A stretch of DNA of 64,000 nucleotides from Smittia aterrima (GCA_033063855.1 CP093829.1:9620243-9684242); one strand, 5' to 3'. Shown: positions 1-13,000, counted from the stretch's first letter. The notes: a model not told the origin generated them from the letters alone. Program-made: numbers and translations.

Positions 1-991
1 ACACATTATCTTCAGTCCTGAAGTTTCAATTCGATTGGATTATCAAGGAAAACGTGTCGAGATGTCACATGGTCCCTTGGCTGGTCTCATCATGGGACTC
101 GGACAACTTCTTTGCTCTGAAATTCGTTTGAAAAGAATTTCTTATCGTCACGGCATCTTAGGATTTGATAAATTGATCGACTACTTGATACAAGAGTGGC
201 TTCAAGACATCAAGAAACGTCAATTACCGAAGATTCTTGGAGGCGTTGGACCGATGTACTCGCTTGTACAACTTTGTAAGTGAAGAAATTATCTTTGTTA
301 TCAAGTTCCTCATAAAATTATTTTCTTTCAGTCCAAGGAATCTTCGATTTGTTCTGGTTACCAATCGAGCAATATCAAAAGGATGGACGGATTGTTCGAG
401 GTCTTCAACGTGGTGCACAAAGCTTTACAGCACGAACCGCCTTGGCAGCTTTAGAGATCACAACGAGACTCATCTACTTACTTCAGGTTTGAGATTTTAA
501 AACAATTTATTTTCTCGTGAAGTTTACTAAATAATTTTCTTTTACAGATAACCGCTGAGACAGCTTATGATATGGTTTCACCAGCGGGACCTTCTGTTCG
601 TCGTCGCGTTAATCGCAAAGGCAAAAGAAAAAGAATTCATCCGCCTCAGGTAAAAAATTATTTCTTTCCATTTTAATCAAGTTTCTAATTGAACTTCAAT
701 TATCTTCCGCAGGATATTCGTGAAGGAATGTCGAACGCTTACAACATCTTCAAAGATGGAATTGGCGATACAGCCACAACATTCATGCAAGTCGCAGCAT
801 TGGAACACGATCAGAAAGGTTATTCTGGTGCTGTCGGAGCTGTCATTCGACAACTTCCTGGAACCGTCGTTCAACCGATCGTGCTCGCTACGAAAGCTAC
901 AAACAACGTTCTTGGCGGGCTCAAAAACGAGTTGATTCCGAATGCTCGCATCGAGGCAAAGGAAAAGTGGAAAGACGACGATGAGAATTAA
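1..991 (+). CDS. Atg2: ATG2, autophagy lipid-transfer protein, C-terminal part
   Basis: This is the 3' end of an ATG2 gene that begins before the window. ATG2 is a rod-shaped lipid-transfer protein bridging the ER and the growing autophagosome. Exons are 1-275, 332-486, 548-649 and 713-991, with introns of 56-63 bp; all junctions are GT-AG and keep frame (codons start at base 2), giving 269 residues. The conserved C-terminal region is recognisable: GPLAGLIMGLGQL, EWLQDIKKRQLP, LLGGVGPM-like, LFWLPIEQYQKDGRIVRG and the TAYDMVSPAG segment. The protein ends in a basic/acidic tail KEKWKDDDEN. Identification is by remembered family motifs and is strong. Confidence 0.93.
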
Positions 992-1261
992 TTTTAGCGG
1001 AACAAACTTTCAAATTTTATTTATTTTGAAAAAGATTTTTTCTGTCGTAGCGTAAATTTAAATCTTTAACAAATTGTTGTCGCTCCCGCATTATCTGAAT
1101 TTTAACAATCCGATTAATCAAAGCTTTGTTTTTTTCTACACGCAATTTAGGAAAAGATTTGACAAATTTTCCTTTTTCCTATCAAATTTTATTTTTGGAA
1201 TAAAGAAAACAAAAGAGTTTAATACTTAAAATTGAGTTATTCCTTGAGTGAGCAGCAGTGA

Positions 1262-2023
1262 TCAGAGGTTTCTGTAAGGATTATAACAACAGCATCTTGT
1301 TATCAGTTGATGCTCAGCGCATGAGTTGGCGTGAAGGAACGTACAAGGAGTGAAAGCACATTGTGGCGATGGAAGTCCGCAACTAAAACAAAGAAGAATC
1401 ATTGTTGTCATGAGCAAGAATATTTCGCAACTGTCTCTTGTTTGCTTAAGTAGATTTTCTGTTGAATGAAGTCATTAACTCACCAACAAGCGTCGTGAAA
1501 GATTTTGTAATCGCAATAAGGGTAAACTGAGGCATCACAAGCCGGACAACCGCGACCTATTGAATCTTTTTCAATCAAGTTCTCGTCCTTAGTCTTCACG
1601 AAGTTGTCCAACAGCAAACTCTGAGGTGGAACATCTGGAATTAAACGAAGCAGTTCGTGCGAGGTCATTCTTTTTGCGGTTTTAACATTTTATTGAACTA
1701 CGCAAAGTCAACAGTGCGATGATCTTTATAGAACAACAAGTTAGCAAAAAAAAAACTTAATTGAGACTGTTTAGACAGAGCAAACTATCAATCTTATTGT
1801 CTTAAACTAATTAATTTCTAACTTGCTTGCTCTTAAATTCCTTGTTGATTCAGCATAAACCGTTAGAATCTTAATCTTCTTCTCGATGATCATAAAACTT
1901 TGTTCGTAATAAAGTTAACTTACAGCGATATCCGCCACTAACGTCAGAGTTCTGTTGTTGATTCGCAGAACTTGATGAAATCGAGATCAAAATAATGACG
2001 ATGATTGCCGCAGCTTCTCTCAT
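1262..2023 (-). CDS. secreted cysteine-rich protein with two CCC motifs (CCC family member 1)
   Basis: Spliced by eye from three exons: 2023-1924 (start ATG, signal peptide MREAAAIIVIILISISSSSA), 1634-1484 and 1382-1262. Intron phases match (1, then 2) and every border is GT-AG, giving 123 residues. After the signal peptide the mature protein has an acidic stretch, then CPAC, a YC, HDACCC, four more single cysteines and RCCC near the C-terminus. The cysteine order (CxxC, YC, xxCCC, C, C, C, CCC) is the same as in the gene at 5898-7097, so I treat the two as diverged paralogues. I do not recognise the family; secretion and disulphide bonding are inferred. It could be a protease-inhibitor-like or venom/haemolymph-type peptide, but nothing in the sequence decides this. 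Confidence 0.72.
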
Positions 2024-2357
2024 TTTATGCGAATTAAAATGTTTAAGATTATTTAAAATAATTGCGAACTGGACGAGAAGAAAAAACTTTTCGTGCTGCT
2101 TAGGCTGAATATCGACACAAGACTGAACGAATCTTTTTTTTCGCTAGCGAATAAGAAAAAGTTGAATCAGAATCAAACGTAAAACGTAAAGATTCTTGAG
2201 TTCTTGAGATGTTCATTAGCTTGCGACTTGAGAAGGGAATTGCCAACCGGTTTTCGGAAACCGTTTTCGTTCGCGAGAGAAACAGAAAATCGCTGCATGA
2301 GTTTGAGAGAATTTTTATTATGCAAGATGATTAGCGAGATTCTTACATCAGAACTTT

Positions 2358-3064
2358 CTATTTCGTGTATTTCTTGAGAATCGCTTCGAAGTGTTCAGCG
2401 ATGGCTTTGAACTCTACGGGGACGTTACTCAGATTACTTGGACGACCTTCTGGCATGAACTTTCTGCTCCATTCATAAAATTTATATTCAGCATCTGCTC
2501 TTGCTCGTCTGCATCGAAGAGCTCTCGCTTTAGCTAAAGCTTGTTCTTCCCTTTCTTTTCGCTTTTGTTCTTCCTCGAGTTCTTCTGCTAATTGTCGAGC
2601 TATCACTTCAGCTTCTTCTCGCTCTATCAATTGCACAGCTCGTGTCTTGAAATGCTGGTAAGGAAGTAACTCTCTCAAAGCTTCTAATTGAAGTCTCCAA
2701 AGATCTCTCGATCCACGGACGCGAAATAATTTTTGATTAATCGCATCATCGATCGAAATAACTTTAGTTGCAATATCGATTAGCACTTCATCGTCAATCT
2801 CAACCAAAACGTCCGCGTAGATTCGCGTTCCTTCGAGGAACGTGTCCGGCTCTTCAACACGAAGTCGTTCAAACAATAAAACTATAAACCAACGAAGCAT
2901 GAATATTTGATCTCGAGTTAAGTTTAGCGGAACCTACCGATTTGCTTTATTTGTCCATCGCAACACTTGATATTCACTTGTGTGATTCCGTAAAGCGTGT
3001 GATCGACGCCTCGAATCAATGGAACGTTTTTCTTGAACTCTTCGATCACAGCTGCTGAGAACAT
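2358..3064 (-). CDS. uncharacterised 216-aa intracellular protein with charged helix
   Basis: Two exons: 3064-2938 (ATG, ends after G of a split codon) and 2881-2358, with a 56-bp GT-AG intron whose acceptor is in TTTATAG. Joined, they give 216 residues without signal peptide or membrane segment. The N-terminal half has the motifs GVDHTLYGITQVNIKCCDGQ and a repeated acidic segment; residues about 125-160 are almost all E, K, R, Q and A (a likely long helix or coiled coil), followed by EYKFYEWSRKFMPEGRPS. I do not recognise the family. An upstream acceptor (CTCGAG) would also keep frame but would leave a 26-bp intron, which is implausibly short, so the longer intron is preferred. Confidence 0.7.
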
Positions 3065-3421
3065 TCTTTGGCATTCAAAACTAAACTGAAGTCAATGAAT
3101 ATTTCAAAGTCTCGAAAGTCTCGAAAGTGATTAGGAAATGTTTACTTAGAAAATACGTGTCGCCTTTTGTTTATCACTTTCTGTCTGTTGTTGAGTCATT
3201 ATCGTCGCTTCCTTACTTATCAGTGACTTGGGATCTTTTCAAGCTCTGGATTAAACTACGCGCTTCGATGTCTTATCGACAGAAAAAGTCTTTTCTGTTT
3301 AAAGTCCCTCACGAAGTTCTTATCAGCTACGAAGTTAAAAAGAAAGATTTATTGACTGGAAAGTGAGTGACTGTGATTGACAACGCGCGTTTAGAATTAT
3401 GCAATCTTTATTAAAAAGTGT
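3065..3421. other. intergenic spacer, no feature seen
   Basis: Sequence between the start of the 216-aa gene and the stop of the first sterol carrier gene. A short open frame on the plus strand (3127-3366) starts from no good context and resembles nothing I know. I see no other feature. Confidence 0.5.
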
Positions 3422-3745
3422 TTACAAAGTAGAAATGAAAGGTCTGAGGAGATAGATCAATTCTAAGTTTCCTTCAACATCAATCAAACCATCAGCCATT
3501 GCTTTCGATGATTCAATTTGTCCAGTGCAGATTGAAACCATTGTTGCTTCCTTCATCTTAAGAGTGACTTCGGAATCGCTTGTGCCTTCATAAACTTTAA
3601 CTTGTTTCAAGTCCAAAAGCCAAGTCTTGAGAGTTGCGCCGCTGTCATCGGTGATTATGAATTTGAAGACATGTTCAACTTTGCGCTCGCTCTCGTCAAT
3701 CTTAAGCAAACGTGCTTCGATCTTCTTGAAAATTTCATCAGCCAT
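3422..3745 (-). CDS. sterol carrier protein-2 domain protein, copy 1
   Basis: Single exon, 107 residues, spanning essentially one SCP2 domain. SCP2 proteins bind sterols, fatty acids and acyl-CoA in a hydrophobic cavity; stand-alone insect forms (for example mosquito SCP-2) take part in cholesterol uptake and trafficking. Supporting features are the start DEIFKKIEARL, the core HVFKFIITDDSGATLKTWLLDL, KMKEAT, and the C-terminal GNLELIYLLRPF, the usual end of the domain. There is no clear C-terminal peroxisomal targeting signal (it ends STL, at best a weak variant). A second copy lies 504 bp upstream on the same strand, so the pair looks like a tandem duplication. Confidence 0.88.
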   Translation of the reverse strand: MADEIFKKIEARLLKIDESERKVEHVFKFIITDDSGATLKTWLLDLKQVKVYEGTSDSEVTLKMKEATMVSICTGQIESSKAMADGLIDVEGNLELIYLLRPFISTL

Positions 3746-4249
3746 TGTTACTACGAATTGATTAAATCGTTAATCTCTTAATTCTCACTCAGAATATTTA
3801 AATTTACCTTCAAATTCTGTCACTTGCAACTCTCACAAAAAAACTTGTCAACGAAACTGAAAGAGTTTTGCTTTTGCCGTTGTTTTTATACTCATCAATT
3901 TTATTTCAGCTATCACTCAACACATTTGCAGTGAAATGAGTTAAAAAAATCAAATGATATCTCTAATCTCCACGTCGCTTCATTTCCAACACTAACTTCG
4001 TTCGGCGGCTTAATTATTGACTCAGAACGATTGCACTTTGTGTTTTTTTTACGTAACAAAAATCGATATTAAAGATTTCGCTAATAAATTGGATAAACGA
4101 AAATTAACAGATTAGCAAAGTTATATCTCGCGATTCGTCAGGTGACAAAGTTCTTTCAACTTCTAGTTTGCAACTGACGCGACGATTGAGATTGTTAAAC
4201 TTTTTTGAAATGGTTTGAGAATCATTTTTATTCTTTAATTTTCTTTTAT
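3746..4249. other. intergenic spacer between the SCP2 copies
   Basis: AT-rich sequence holding the promoter of copy 1 and the 3' region of copy 2. No open frame or repeat is convincing. Confidence 0.5.
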
Positions 4250-4588
4250 TCACTGACGAGCTTCTTTGTAAACGAATGGCTTCAGCAAGAAAACGAGTTC
4301 GATGTTCCCTTTGACTTCAATTATTCCATCGTTCAAAGCTTCGAGTGCATCAACTCTCTTCTCACAAATGTCAATGATGGTCGAGTCCTTGATCTTCACT
4401 GAGCATTCTGCGTTGTCGTCGCCAACATAAAGTTTGAACTGCTTGAGATCCAGAATCCAAGTCTTGAGGACAGCAAACTTCTCATCGGTGACGATAAACT
4501 TGTAAACGTGATTGATGCCACGATCGTTTGGATCATTCTTTGATAATCGAGTCTCCAGTTTTTTGAAGATTTCGTCAGAACGAATCAT
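4250..4588 (-). CDS. sterol carrier protein-2 domain protein, copy 2
   Basis: Single exon, 112 residues, again one SCP2 domain. It aligns by eye end to end with the copy at 3422-3745: DEIFKKLETRL, HVYKFIVTDEKFAVLKTWIL, DLKQFKLYVGD, KIKDSTIIDIC, and GNIELVFLLKPF. It has three extra N-terminal residues (MIR before SDEIF) and a C-terminus ending EARQ rather than a peroxisomal signal. Expected role is cytosolic lipid binding. The two copies differ at roughly half of positions, so the duplication is not recent. Confidence 0.88.
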   Translation of the reverse strand: MIRSDEIFKKLETRLSKNDPNDRGINHVYKFIVTDEKFAVLKTWILDLKQFKLYVGDDNAECSVKIKDSTIIDICEKRVDALEALNDGIIEVKGNIELVFLLKPFVYKEARQ

Positions 4589-5897
4589 TTTGAAGAAAAT
4601 CTTTAAGTAAATTAATTTAAAAGAAAAGATTCGAAGGAAACTTAAGCAACCACTGAAATATTTTCCTCAGCTCAATTGGCTTTTATAATTTTTCCATCAA
4701 TATTTTCAGTATCAATCACACTCGCAACTCTTTGTTTGGTAAACAAAATGATTTGTGAAAAAATATTTTTTTATTCAGGAAAATAGAATTTTTCATTTCT
4801 CTTCAACTTTTATTTTCTTTTTCTTTGATAATCGTAGACAGATACTTTTTCGCTAACTCTAAAACAAATGATATCGTTAAACATAATGACTATTTACATT
4901 GAACGTGAGAGATTGTAAAAAACGTTTAATTTTCTTAGGCAATGAAGCGTCGTACGGTTTGGAAAAATAAAATTATTTAGATTCATTCTCGGATCGTGTC
5001 GCGAAACTCGCGTGATCAACTTTCAAAAGTCGAATACTCTTCCTCAAGTATCAGGCACATAACTTTGTTGTTTAGATGCTGATGCGAGCAACAAGTAATG
5101 CTAGCAACAGCGATAAATATTTACTCGATCGAGACGAACTCGCGCCCGCCAAAATCGATTTCCCTGGAAAGAAAGAAAGAAAGAAAAATGAGTCAGTGAG
5201 AGTGAATATCGCTAACGATGTTACACTTTAAAGCGATCCACATTTAGATTACATGTTTACCGAAAGCTTTTCTCTAACGACTTCTAGGCCAAATATTTAA
5301 TCAAAACATTTAGCGTTTAGCCATGAAAAGTGTCGACGTGCAATCGGGAAAATATTTGGACAGAGGAGACTTGTGATTTCATTTTCTTTCTTACGCAGCT
5401 TCAACAACAGAAAGAAACTTTTTTAAGTTAGGAAATGACTTTAATGTAAACAAACGAATCCGATCTGATTCTTTTGTAACTCTCTTTCCTAATCGGAATG
5501 CAATTAAACTTTTCCGCTTGGAATTTTCTCGATTAATTTTTATCTCTCGTGATTCACCTTGAAGATTTATGACCAAGGGAGCAGTTTATTTTCTTAGATT
5601 TAAAAGGTGCGAAAAGCGTTTCAGCGGAAATTTATTAGAATCGGAGAAAAATCGACGTTAACCAGACGACTGAGCTTCGTCAATGTTAATTACAAAACGA
5701 AAAATGTTACAGATCGTCGCGAGGTGACATCCAACTGCTCCGCGATAATCAATTGGACAAACGCCATCGATAAATTGACGCTAATTATTCATCTCGCTCG
5801 AGTTGTCCGCACTGCATAAACAAAATTCGTTGAGTCAGATCTAGCGAGTGACTTCGTTTTCTTCATGAATGATCTTGCTATGTAAATGCTTTAAGAC
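4589..5897. other. intergenic region, no gene seen
   Basis: 1.3 kb between the second SCP2 gene and the 3' end of the CCC-family member 2 gene. There is a short GAAA-rich run near 5166-5186. Short open frames at 5391-5576 and 5607-5819 have no family resemblance, and I do not support them as genes. Confidence 0.5.
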
Positions 5898-7097
5898 TTA
5901 ACGACAACCAGACTTACAGTGTCTCTTGAGTTGAGGATCACAGCAACAATTTCTTATCTCCATGATGGTCTGAAACGATTTAACTTTGTGTTAACGACTT
6001 TTTGACTTTGATGGAAGTTTTTTGTTTTGTTTACCAGACATGATCCTAAGCTTGGCGTGCATCTTTCCTCGTTAACGAAACACGTGTGTGGAATGAAGTA
6101 GAGTTGCTCTGAAAGAAATGTTTTAATTGTGAATTATTAATCTGATCATTGAAATTCGATCGCTCGCTCTGACATTCATGGAAAGTCTATTGGTCCATGA
6201 AGGCTAACGCAAAAACCGCAGAATCAATTACGACAGAAGTTTTCACGAATCTCTCGATGGAAGGTGGAAATCATTCAAAGTCATTGCGATTTTATGTTTG
6301 AGAGTTTCAATCATTGAAAACTGATTGTTTAAAAAAAGCGAAACTGCATGTCCAAGGTCGAGGAAATCGACAGCGATTACAGTTGCCATGATTGAAATTT
6401 ATTAATCGCTGTCGTTCTTTTGATTGTTTACTGCACATTTTCATTTGCATGCAGTTTTTCTTTTGTACTTTCAATTGAGTTTAATGGTTTTAATTGAGTT
6501 TGTGTCTTTAAATAGAATTAGCGAGTGAATTCGCCGGAATTTGATAAGCTCTTCAATGGACAGTAAATTTAACGAGGGAAAGGTTGAAGATCAAATGATC
6601 TACGACAAAGATTTGACTTCAAGTAAACAAGCATAAAAATCGTTTCAAGCTTCATTGTTTCTTGTAATGATTGTAATGCAAAGACAAACGACAAAGGAGT
6701 GCCGCGATCAGATGAAACCCTCTTCACTCGCTCTAGGGAAGCAAATAAAAAATCGATATGCAGGTTCATTGAACTCACCAGTTTTGTGTGACTGATTGCA
6801 ACAGCAATGATCCTTTAAAAGGTTTGGACTATGACAGTATCTTTGATGTTCCTGTGTGCAGTTCGTGCAGTAAGCTGGTCGATTGAAATCTTTCTCAGTC
6901 ATTCCGATAAGATTCTCTCGAGCTTGTCGCTCCGACACTTCATGATCCTTGAAATATGTGGCGACCGTTTCGAATCGATCCCTCGTTGAAAAGTCATTCT
7001 CACTTGATAAGACGCTTGCAGCGAATGTTTGACTTAAATCACAGAGCACAAGAATAAAACAGACGAGAACAGTTGAGTCTGTCATCTCTTTGGTCAT
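5898..7097 (-). CDS. secreted cysteine-rich protein with two CCC motifs (CCC family member 2)
   Basis: Three exons joined by eye: 7097-6779, 6108-6035 and 5969-5898, phases 1 and 0, all GT-AG, giving 154 residues. The N-terminus is a signal peptide (core STVLVCFILVLCDLS). The mature part begins with a charged helix-like stretch, then CTNC, YC, KDHCCC, HTCF, ERCTP, GSC, RNCCC and HCKSGC at the end. The order of cysteines matches the smaller gene at 1262-2023, with an extra terminal CxxxxC pair. The first intron (670 bp) is large for this locus. Function unknown; a secreted disulphide-rich protein is all the sequence shows. Confidence 0.72.
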
Positions 7098-10000
7098 TTA
7101 ATCGACTTGCGACGGTAACTTTTCTTTCAGATCACTCAGTTTTCATTGACATTTTAAACTGAAATGAAAAGTAAAAACAGTTCTTTCAATATTTCTCACG
7201 GAATTTCACCTAAATCTTCATTGCGATTTTTGTCGATAAAACTCAATCGACAGACAAGTAAAGAATTTATTTTTACTCGCTCAACTCACTCCGGGGTAAT
7301 CGAAATAGAAGCTCTTAATTTATTTCAAAACAAATTAAAACGCTTCGATTAATGGATTGTTTATTTCAAGTCTAAGTGTATTTAGCGAGCTGCAAGTTTT
7401 CACGTCTGATAACTCAAGATTCTGCTTTTTTTTTCTTTACTAAATCACGTTTAAACTGTGAAGGTGAAATCGAGTCAGCGAGTGACTCAATTGCGAGTTT
7501 TTTAATTGCTTTTAGATTGCACTTTTCACCCTTCCGACCGTTTGATTCCACTTAACAACTTGAATACTAGTTGGACCGGTATGAGCTAATGAATCACATG
7601 TTAACTATTTCACTGGTCGCATCGGACCCTTCCCAACATAACAAAAAAAAATCATAAACGACGCAGAAGAAAAGTAAAACGTGAATTTCCATGCGAAGGA
7701 AAGCGCAGAGCATGAATCATTTAAGTGAAACTCGAGGAGGGTTGGAAATGTTTATGTGTTGTTAATGTCGCCTTGGTGCATTGGTCTTTGGCTCCATGTT
7801 ATCGATTTTCTTTTGTCATCCACGATGCTTACGCGATTTTAAGCAATAATTCCGTGAAAACTGTTTCAGCTGATCAAACATCACCTCGACGATAAAAACT
7901 CTGTTATCAACTAAAATTTATGCGGAGATATATGTAAATGCGAGGTTCAATGATGTCATCAGCGAGAGAAATTTCGTGCTGCTCGAGCCCTAGACTCTTA
8001 GGAGCGCCGTGAAATTTGCATATGAATGAACATTCAAACTTAAAACTTCTTTAAAGACGCGCAATTCAAGTAACAAAACTTTTGATTATCTTTTCTAACA
8101 ATTCGTTCATTTAGATGTGATACGAATTAATTTAACAAAATAGATTTCCTTGTAAACTTGCAATTATCGCATCACTCTCCTCGATGATTGATTAACCGTG
8201 GGCAGCGAGGGAGCAACAAATCAATTCACTTCACACTTACAATTAATCCGCTTTTAATAATTATTATCACTTGACTTGCTCATTCTTTCCACGATCAACG
8301 TATTTCCAGACGCGCGTTTAAAGACACATTTTCGTTGGACGACGAAAACATGAATGAACGCAAAACGGGAAAATTACAACGAAGATCTTGCACAATTTGA
8401 TTGTGTGCGAGGCTATAAAAATTCAACCGTCAATGTCGATTCAAAAATATCTCACCAATTTGGCATAGATAATAATATTACTAGATACGCACACCGTAAT
8501 TTCGCTTATGACTCATTCAAAAGAAAGACATTTTTGAGGACATGATTTGGAACGACGTGGAAGGATTTCGACACAAACGATTCACCAAAAAGCATTCGTC
8601 CTTTTCCTTATTCCAATTCCAATTCAGTATCATAACGAAAATAAAGCTACTTTCTTAAGAAAATCCTCTGTCGCATCTACAAATAATATTTTCTATGGAT
8701 TTGGGGTTCAAATTAAACGGTTCAATCGCTTCTACAAGTTCAACGTTTTGCTAAACTTAAACAACTTGTTTAAACTAAAAGAATTTTCCTAAAAAATTCA
8801 ATAAAGTCGTGATTAATACAGTGAGATCGTGGTCTATTGTGTAGGCAGTTGATTGATACTGTGAGATCGTCTTGATACAGTTAAAGACGTAGTATTGACG
8901 CTAAGGATTACAATAATTGCATAATTTTATCACCAATACTTCTCCAGCGAGTTCTCTCAAGAATTTTGTCTTGGTTTCTTTATTGACAATTTGCTTCGCT
9001 AACAAATCTCAGTCAGACCACAAAAAAGTGAAATTAAGACAAACAAAAGAACCATTTCCATTGATTTCTGTGCGAAGCGGAACCCGAAATTAAATAAACT
9101 AAGGGCAGAGAGGAAATGATTTGCTGAAAAATGTCTCGAAACAAGGTAATTATCAACTTTAATTGATCTCGACCTCGGAGAGAATATAAGAGAGGACTTG
9201 AGTTCAAGGATTTGATTAAGATTGCGTTCCGGTGGAAAATTGCAGTGGAGACAGCTCAACCGTAAATGAGCGATAAGAAAATTTGTTATCTTCGCATTTG
9301 ATTTCAAACTCATAAACGAGGAATTCCGAAATACAAGTGAATAGTTCATGCAATACAGAAGATGCAAATTCCTTTGGCGCACGCGAATCAGAATTTTCAC
9401 CTCTTGAAAGTGCATTGAATCGACGACGAGAGCACAGTTTCCCTCGAGGGCGAAGAAATAAGAAATGAAAGCGAGAACCATTACGCAACTTTCTGTTTTG
9501 TGTTTACATTAGCTTCGAAGATTGTTTTTGTGCGCGATCTGGGTGAGGCTCGTGTTCTCTTGTGATGCACTCGTATGTAATATTTTATGACGGCGAGAAA
9601 TAGCATTGCTTCACGTTTGGTCGTATTTAAGAATCTTCCCTCTGTCTCTTCTCAATGTAGAGACGAATAAAATGTAAACACAAAGTTTCTTTGGTTTTGG
9701 CAAAGACCAGAAGCCAATTTTCTCATCTCCGCACAGACACACGCGTCGTTAAAATAATTTTTTGATCATTTTCGGTGATCGCGGCTTGTGTTCTTCCACG
9801 ATACGTTAATTAAACAATTTTAAGCAGTCAATGCGTAATCACTAGCTCACTCTGAAGTGTTTGAGTAGTTTACACAGCATTCGGCGATTTTTCTAGCGAA
9901 TTTTTTTTTGTGTTTATTGGCATAAACAAAAAAAGAACGAAAAAGAACAAAAAGAGTCGGCAATTTGCTGTCGTCACCTCAAGCTTCGATTTTTCACTTC

Positions 10001-13000
10001 AGGTGTGCCTCAATTTATTTCCCTCGACTTCTCGACACATCATGAACATTTGGTGTAGTGCGATAATCAATTGTTGATTCGTTTTCGATCCGCTGATCAA
10101 GCAGCAGGACCGAGCGAGACATCCTTTCAATTTATCGCGTGCTACCCCGCAACCCTGGCAATGATAATGGATCGCGATTTGCGATTGTATTCCTTGCATG
10201 TGTGTGTACGATCATTCAATAAGTTTTTATTTTTTTGCGAGAAGCCAGAGAATTTTTTCGAGCGCAGAAAGCGAAAGAACATTATACAGTCAAAAACACA
10301 ATCAGCAAGAGTCAGGCGAAGTTGAAACAGAAAAAGCAAAAGCGAAAAAAAGCTTCAGAAACACTTTAATTCTTTTCGCTCGTTTTCATTTTCATTCTAC
10401 GGCAATATTTCCAACCATCATCATCATATATAATATTTGTGTAATACATAAAATTGTGTGTCAGTTGGATTTCGAGACTCATGCACGAAACAACTTACTT
10501 CGCGAACTGCCGTTGAGAGAGAAGAATTTCGCTAAAAAGTTTTTTTTTATTTTTCTCGTTTTCATTTTCGCGAATTTTATTTATTTTCGCGTGTGAACAC
10601 TTTAAGTAATTAAAAGAGTTTCTTGTTTACCGGGAAAGCCGAAACGTGCCGCGAGTTCTATTTTGATTGAACCGCGTTTAAGTATCGAATCATAATAAAT
10701 AAAAAAAAAACAGATATTTCGAGGATTAAGTCAGAGCTCCCTGAAGAGATTAATTGATCGGTCGTGAGTGCTACAGCAACAATAAAAAAACTTTAATCTT
10801 AAATCAGTGGACAATTCCAAATAAGATTTCTATTGTATCGAATCGAAGCTTCTGTGTTTGGATAAGCGGCAAACGATGTTTTAATTGAAGCTTAATAGTT
10901 GTGAACAAAGGACGGAAAGCGATAAAAGCGAAGCGTTTTAGTTATTAAACAATTGTTGGAATTAGTGGAAGCAATAAAACTCTGCATTTTACTGCAATCA
11001 GACGAAAGATGATGGACTGCTGGATGCAAGAAGTGGTATGTGAAGCCTCTTCCATTTAGTGTAATTAAATGCCAGTGTTTATTGCGATGACGAACGCGCG
11101 CATAGTCTGTGCAATTATCGAAGAGAGAGAATAGCGATGAGATCACCCAACGAAACGACGCAACTTTAAATTTGAGCCGGCAAACTCAAGTTGCTGCTGC
11201 TGCTACTTCGTGCATCTTCTCGATGCAGTTTTTCCTGTTACGAAACTCGTGAAATCTAATTCTTTTGTTTGCGGATTTTTCGTATTACTCTTATCCTCGC
11301 GCACTCATTGTTCGCCGGATAATAAAAATGTGAAAACGATCTCGAGCGAACGAGTGAATCGACGAAATCCAGGCAGCGAGTGTCAGATTACATCACCCGC
11401 AGTTAAACGCGGAATTTCTGCTGTTTCGATGAATTATCGAAGTGCGGCTGGTCGAGACTTTCTTTCACGGCCGTTATCAGAAAAGTCAAGTTCACATTTT
11501 TCGCTTTCATTTGTCTGTGAAATTGAAATTCCCTCGAGGGAGCTAAAGCTTTTCATTTTTCGTTGTATTGATCGCGTTGAGTTTAAAACTTTCCTGTTCG
11601 AATCAGTTTTGTTTGGAGTCGTGAATTTCTTATCAATTCTCTCAGTTCCGACGTTGATGAGAGGGAATAAATCATCAAAACAAGGCCTTTACCTTTGATA
11701 ATAAAAAAGTTTCTTGTTTTGATCGAGGAAAACAGGGATTTCTCTTGTTACAGAGAGAGTTGTGTTTGCGCGATTCGTTAGAGTATTTTGGAAACATTCG
11801 CGTGTAACCGCTCATGCATTTCATTTCACGATGATAAACAAAAAAACTGATTAACGACGAATATTTCATATCAGATGAAGCCCTGATGATTCAAAGATGC
11901 AGACACGTTTGACTTCTGACTGACTCGGCTTTGATTATCTCGACGGTCGCTGGTCTTTTTAAGTCGTTGTTCAAGATGTCGAATTGTCTCCTGCTGGCGC
12001 GCTAATTAACGAAGCTGTCTACACGTTCCAACGACGAAATAATCAATGAGTTAATCATCGAGTGCCCCCGCATCCCAATCACATCTAAGCGATAGTCAAT
12101 CGACGTTCCAAAAAAAAATTAATTTTCGCAGAGCGAGCCAAACCTTCTCGACTGCCTTTTGGTATTGTTCTCAATCAGAAACATCGTAAAGACAAGACAC
12201 ATTTTGTACATGTTTCTAATCGTTTTGTTAATGATCTCTCAGAGGGAAAAATTTAAATTTTAAAGTATTATAAGCCTTTGTCAGAACGAACACAAGGCAC
12301 AAGGGGGGGATTCTTACCTCGTCCGAGAGTTACGAATTGATCTCACAATCTCCGTGCTAATCGCTTAAACCTTCAACATCACTGTCGAAGACTCCGCGAG
12401 AAAAATGTCTACCACTCAATAAGAAAAGATTTTTTTTTCCTCTTCTTGTCCGCTCGTTGTCTTCTGACGATTTCTTTTAAAAGAATCAGCAATCTCTCGC
12501 TATTCAAATACAGAAAGCGAAAATATTTCGAAAGCAAGAGTCAACCAGCACCAAGAACGAAATTCACGTTTGAAAGAGCCTCCACAACAATGTTTTTTCG
12601 AAGGAAAAAGAAAAGCTGAAGTGTTTTTTTTTCTTCGTCTTGGCTGGTTGTAATGAAACGACAGGCGAAATGACTGTCATTATTAATACAACAAATAGCG
12701 ACTTCATTTATTAAAATAATAATTTTTCTTCGCTCGCCCATTCTCGGGGTGGAAGGAGGAGAACGATGAAGCAAACGAACAAGAACAAGCGAGCGAGTGA
12801 GAGAGAGAGACTTGTTGTAAATCATGACTCGCTGTAAAGCCTTAATTGATAGACGCTTTATCGCGATGGTTTGTGTGTGCTGTCGTACAAGAAATTCAAG
12901 AATTAATATCGAAAATTATTCGTTTTTGTCGTCGCTACGATCCGTGTAATTCGCAGACGATCCGCCACACACAAAAAATCGTCTAATGGCATTGCATGCG

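Noticed and set aside
2904..2937. A 26-bp intron in the 216-aa gene
   Set aside because: It keeps frame but is shorter than any other intron here; an acceptor 30 bp further gives a normal 56-bp intron and also keeps frame.
8354..11698. Several open frames of 60-160 codons in the gene-poor region
   Set aside because: Overlapping frames on both strands, AT-driven composition, no motif, no signal peptide, no splice partners.
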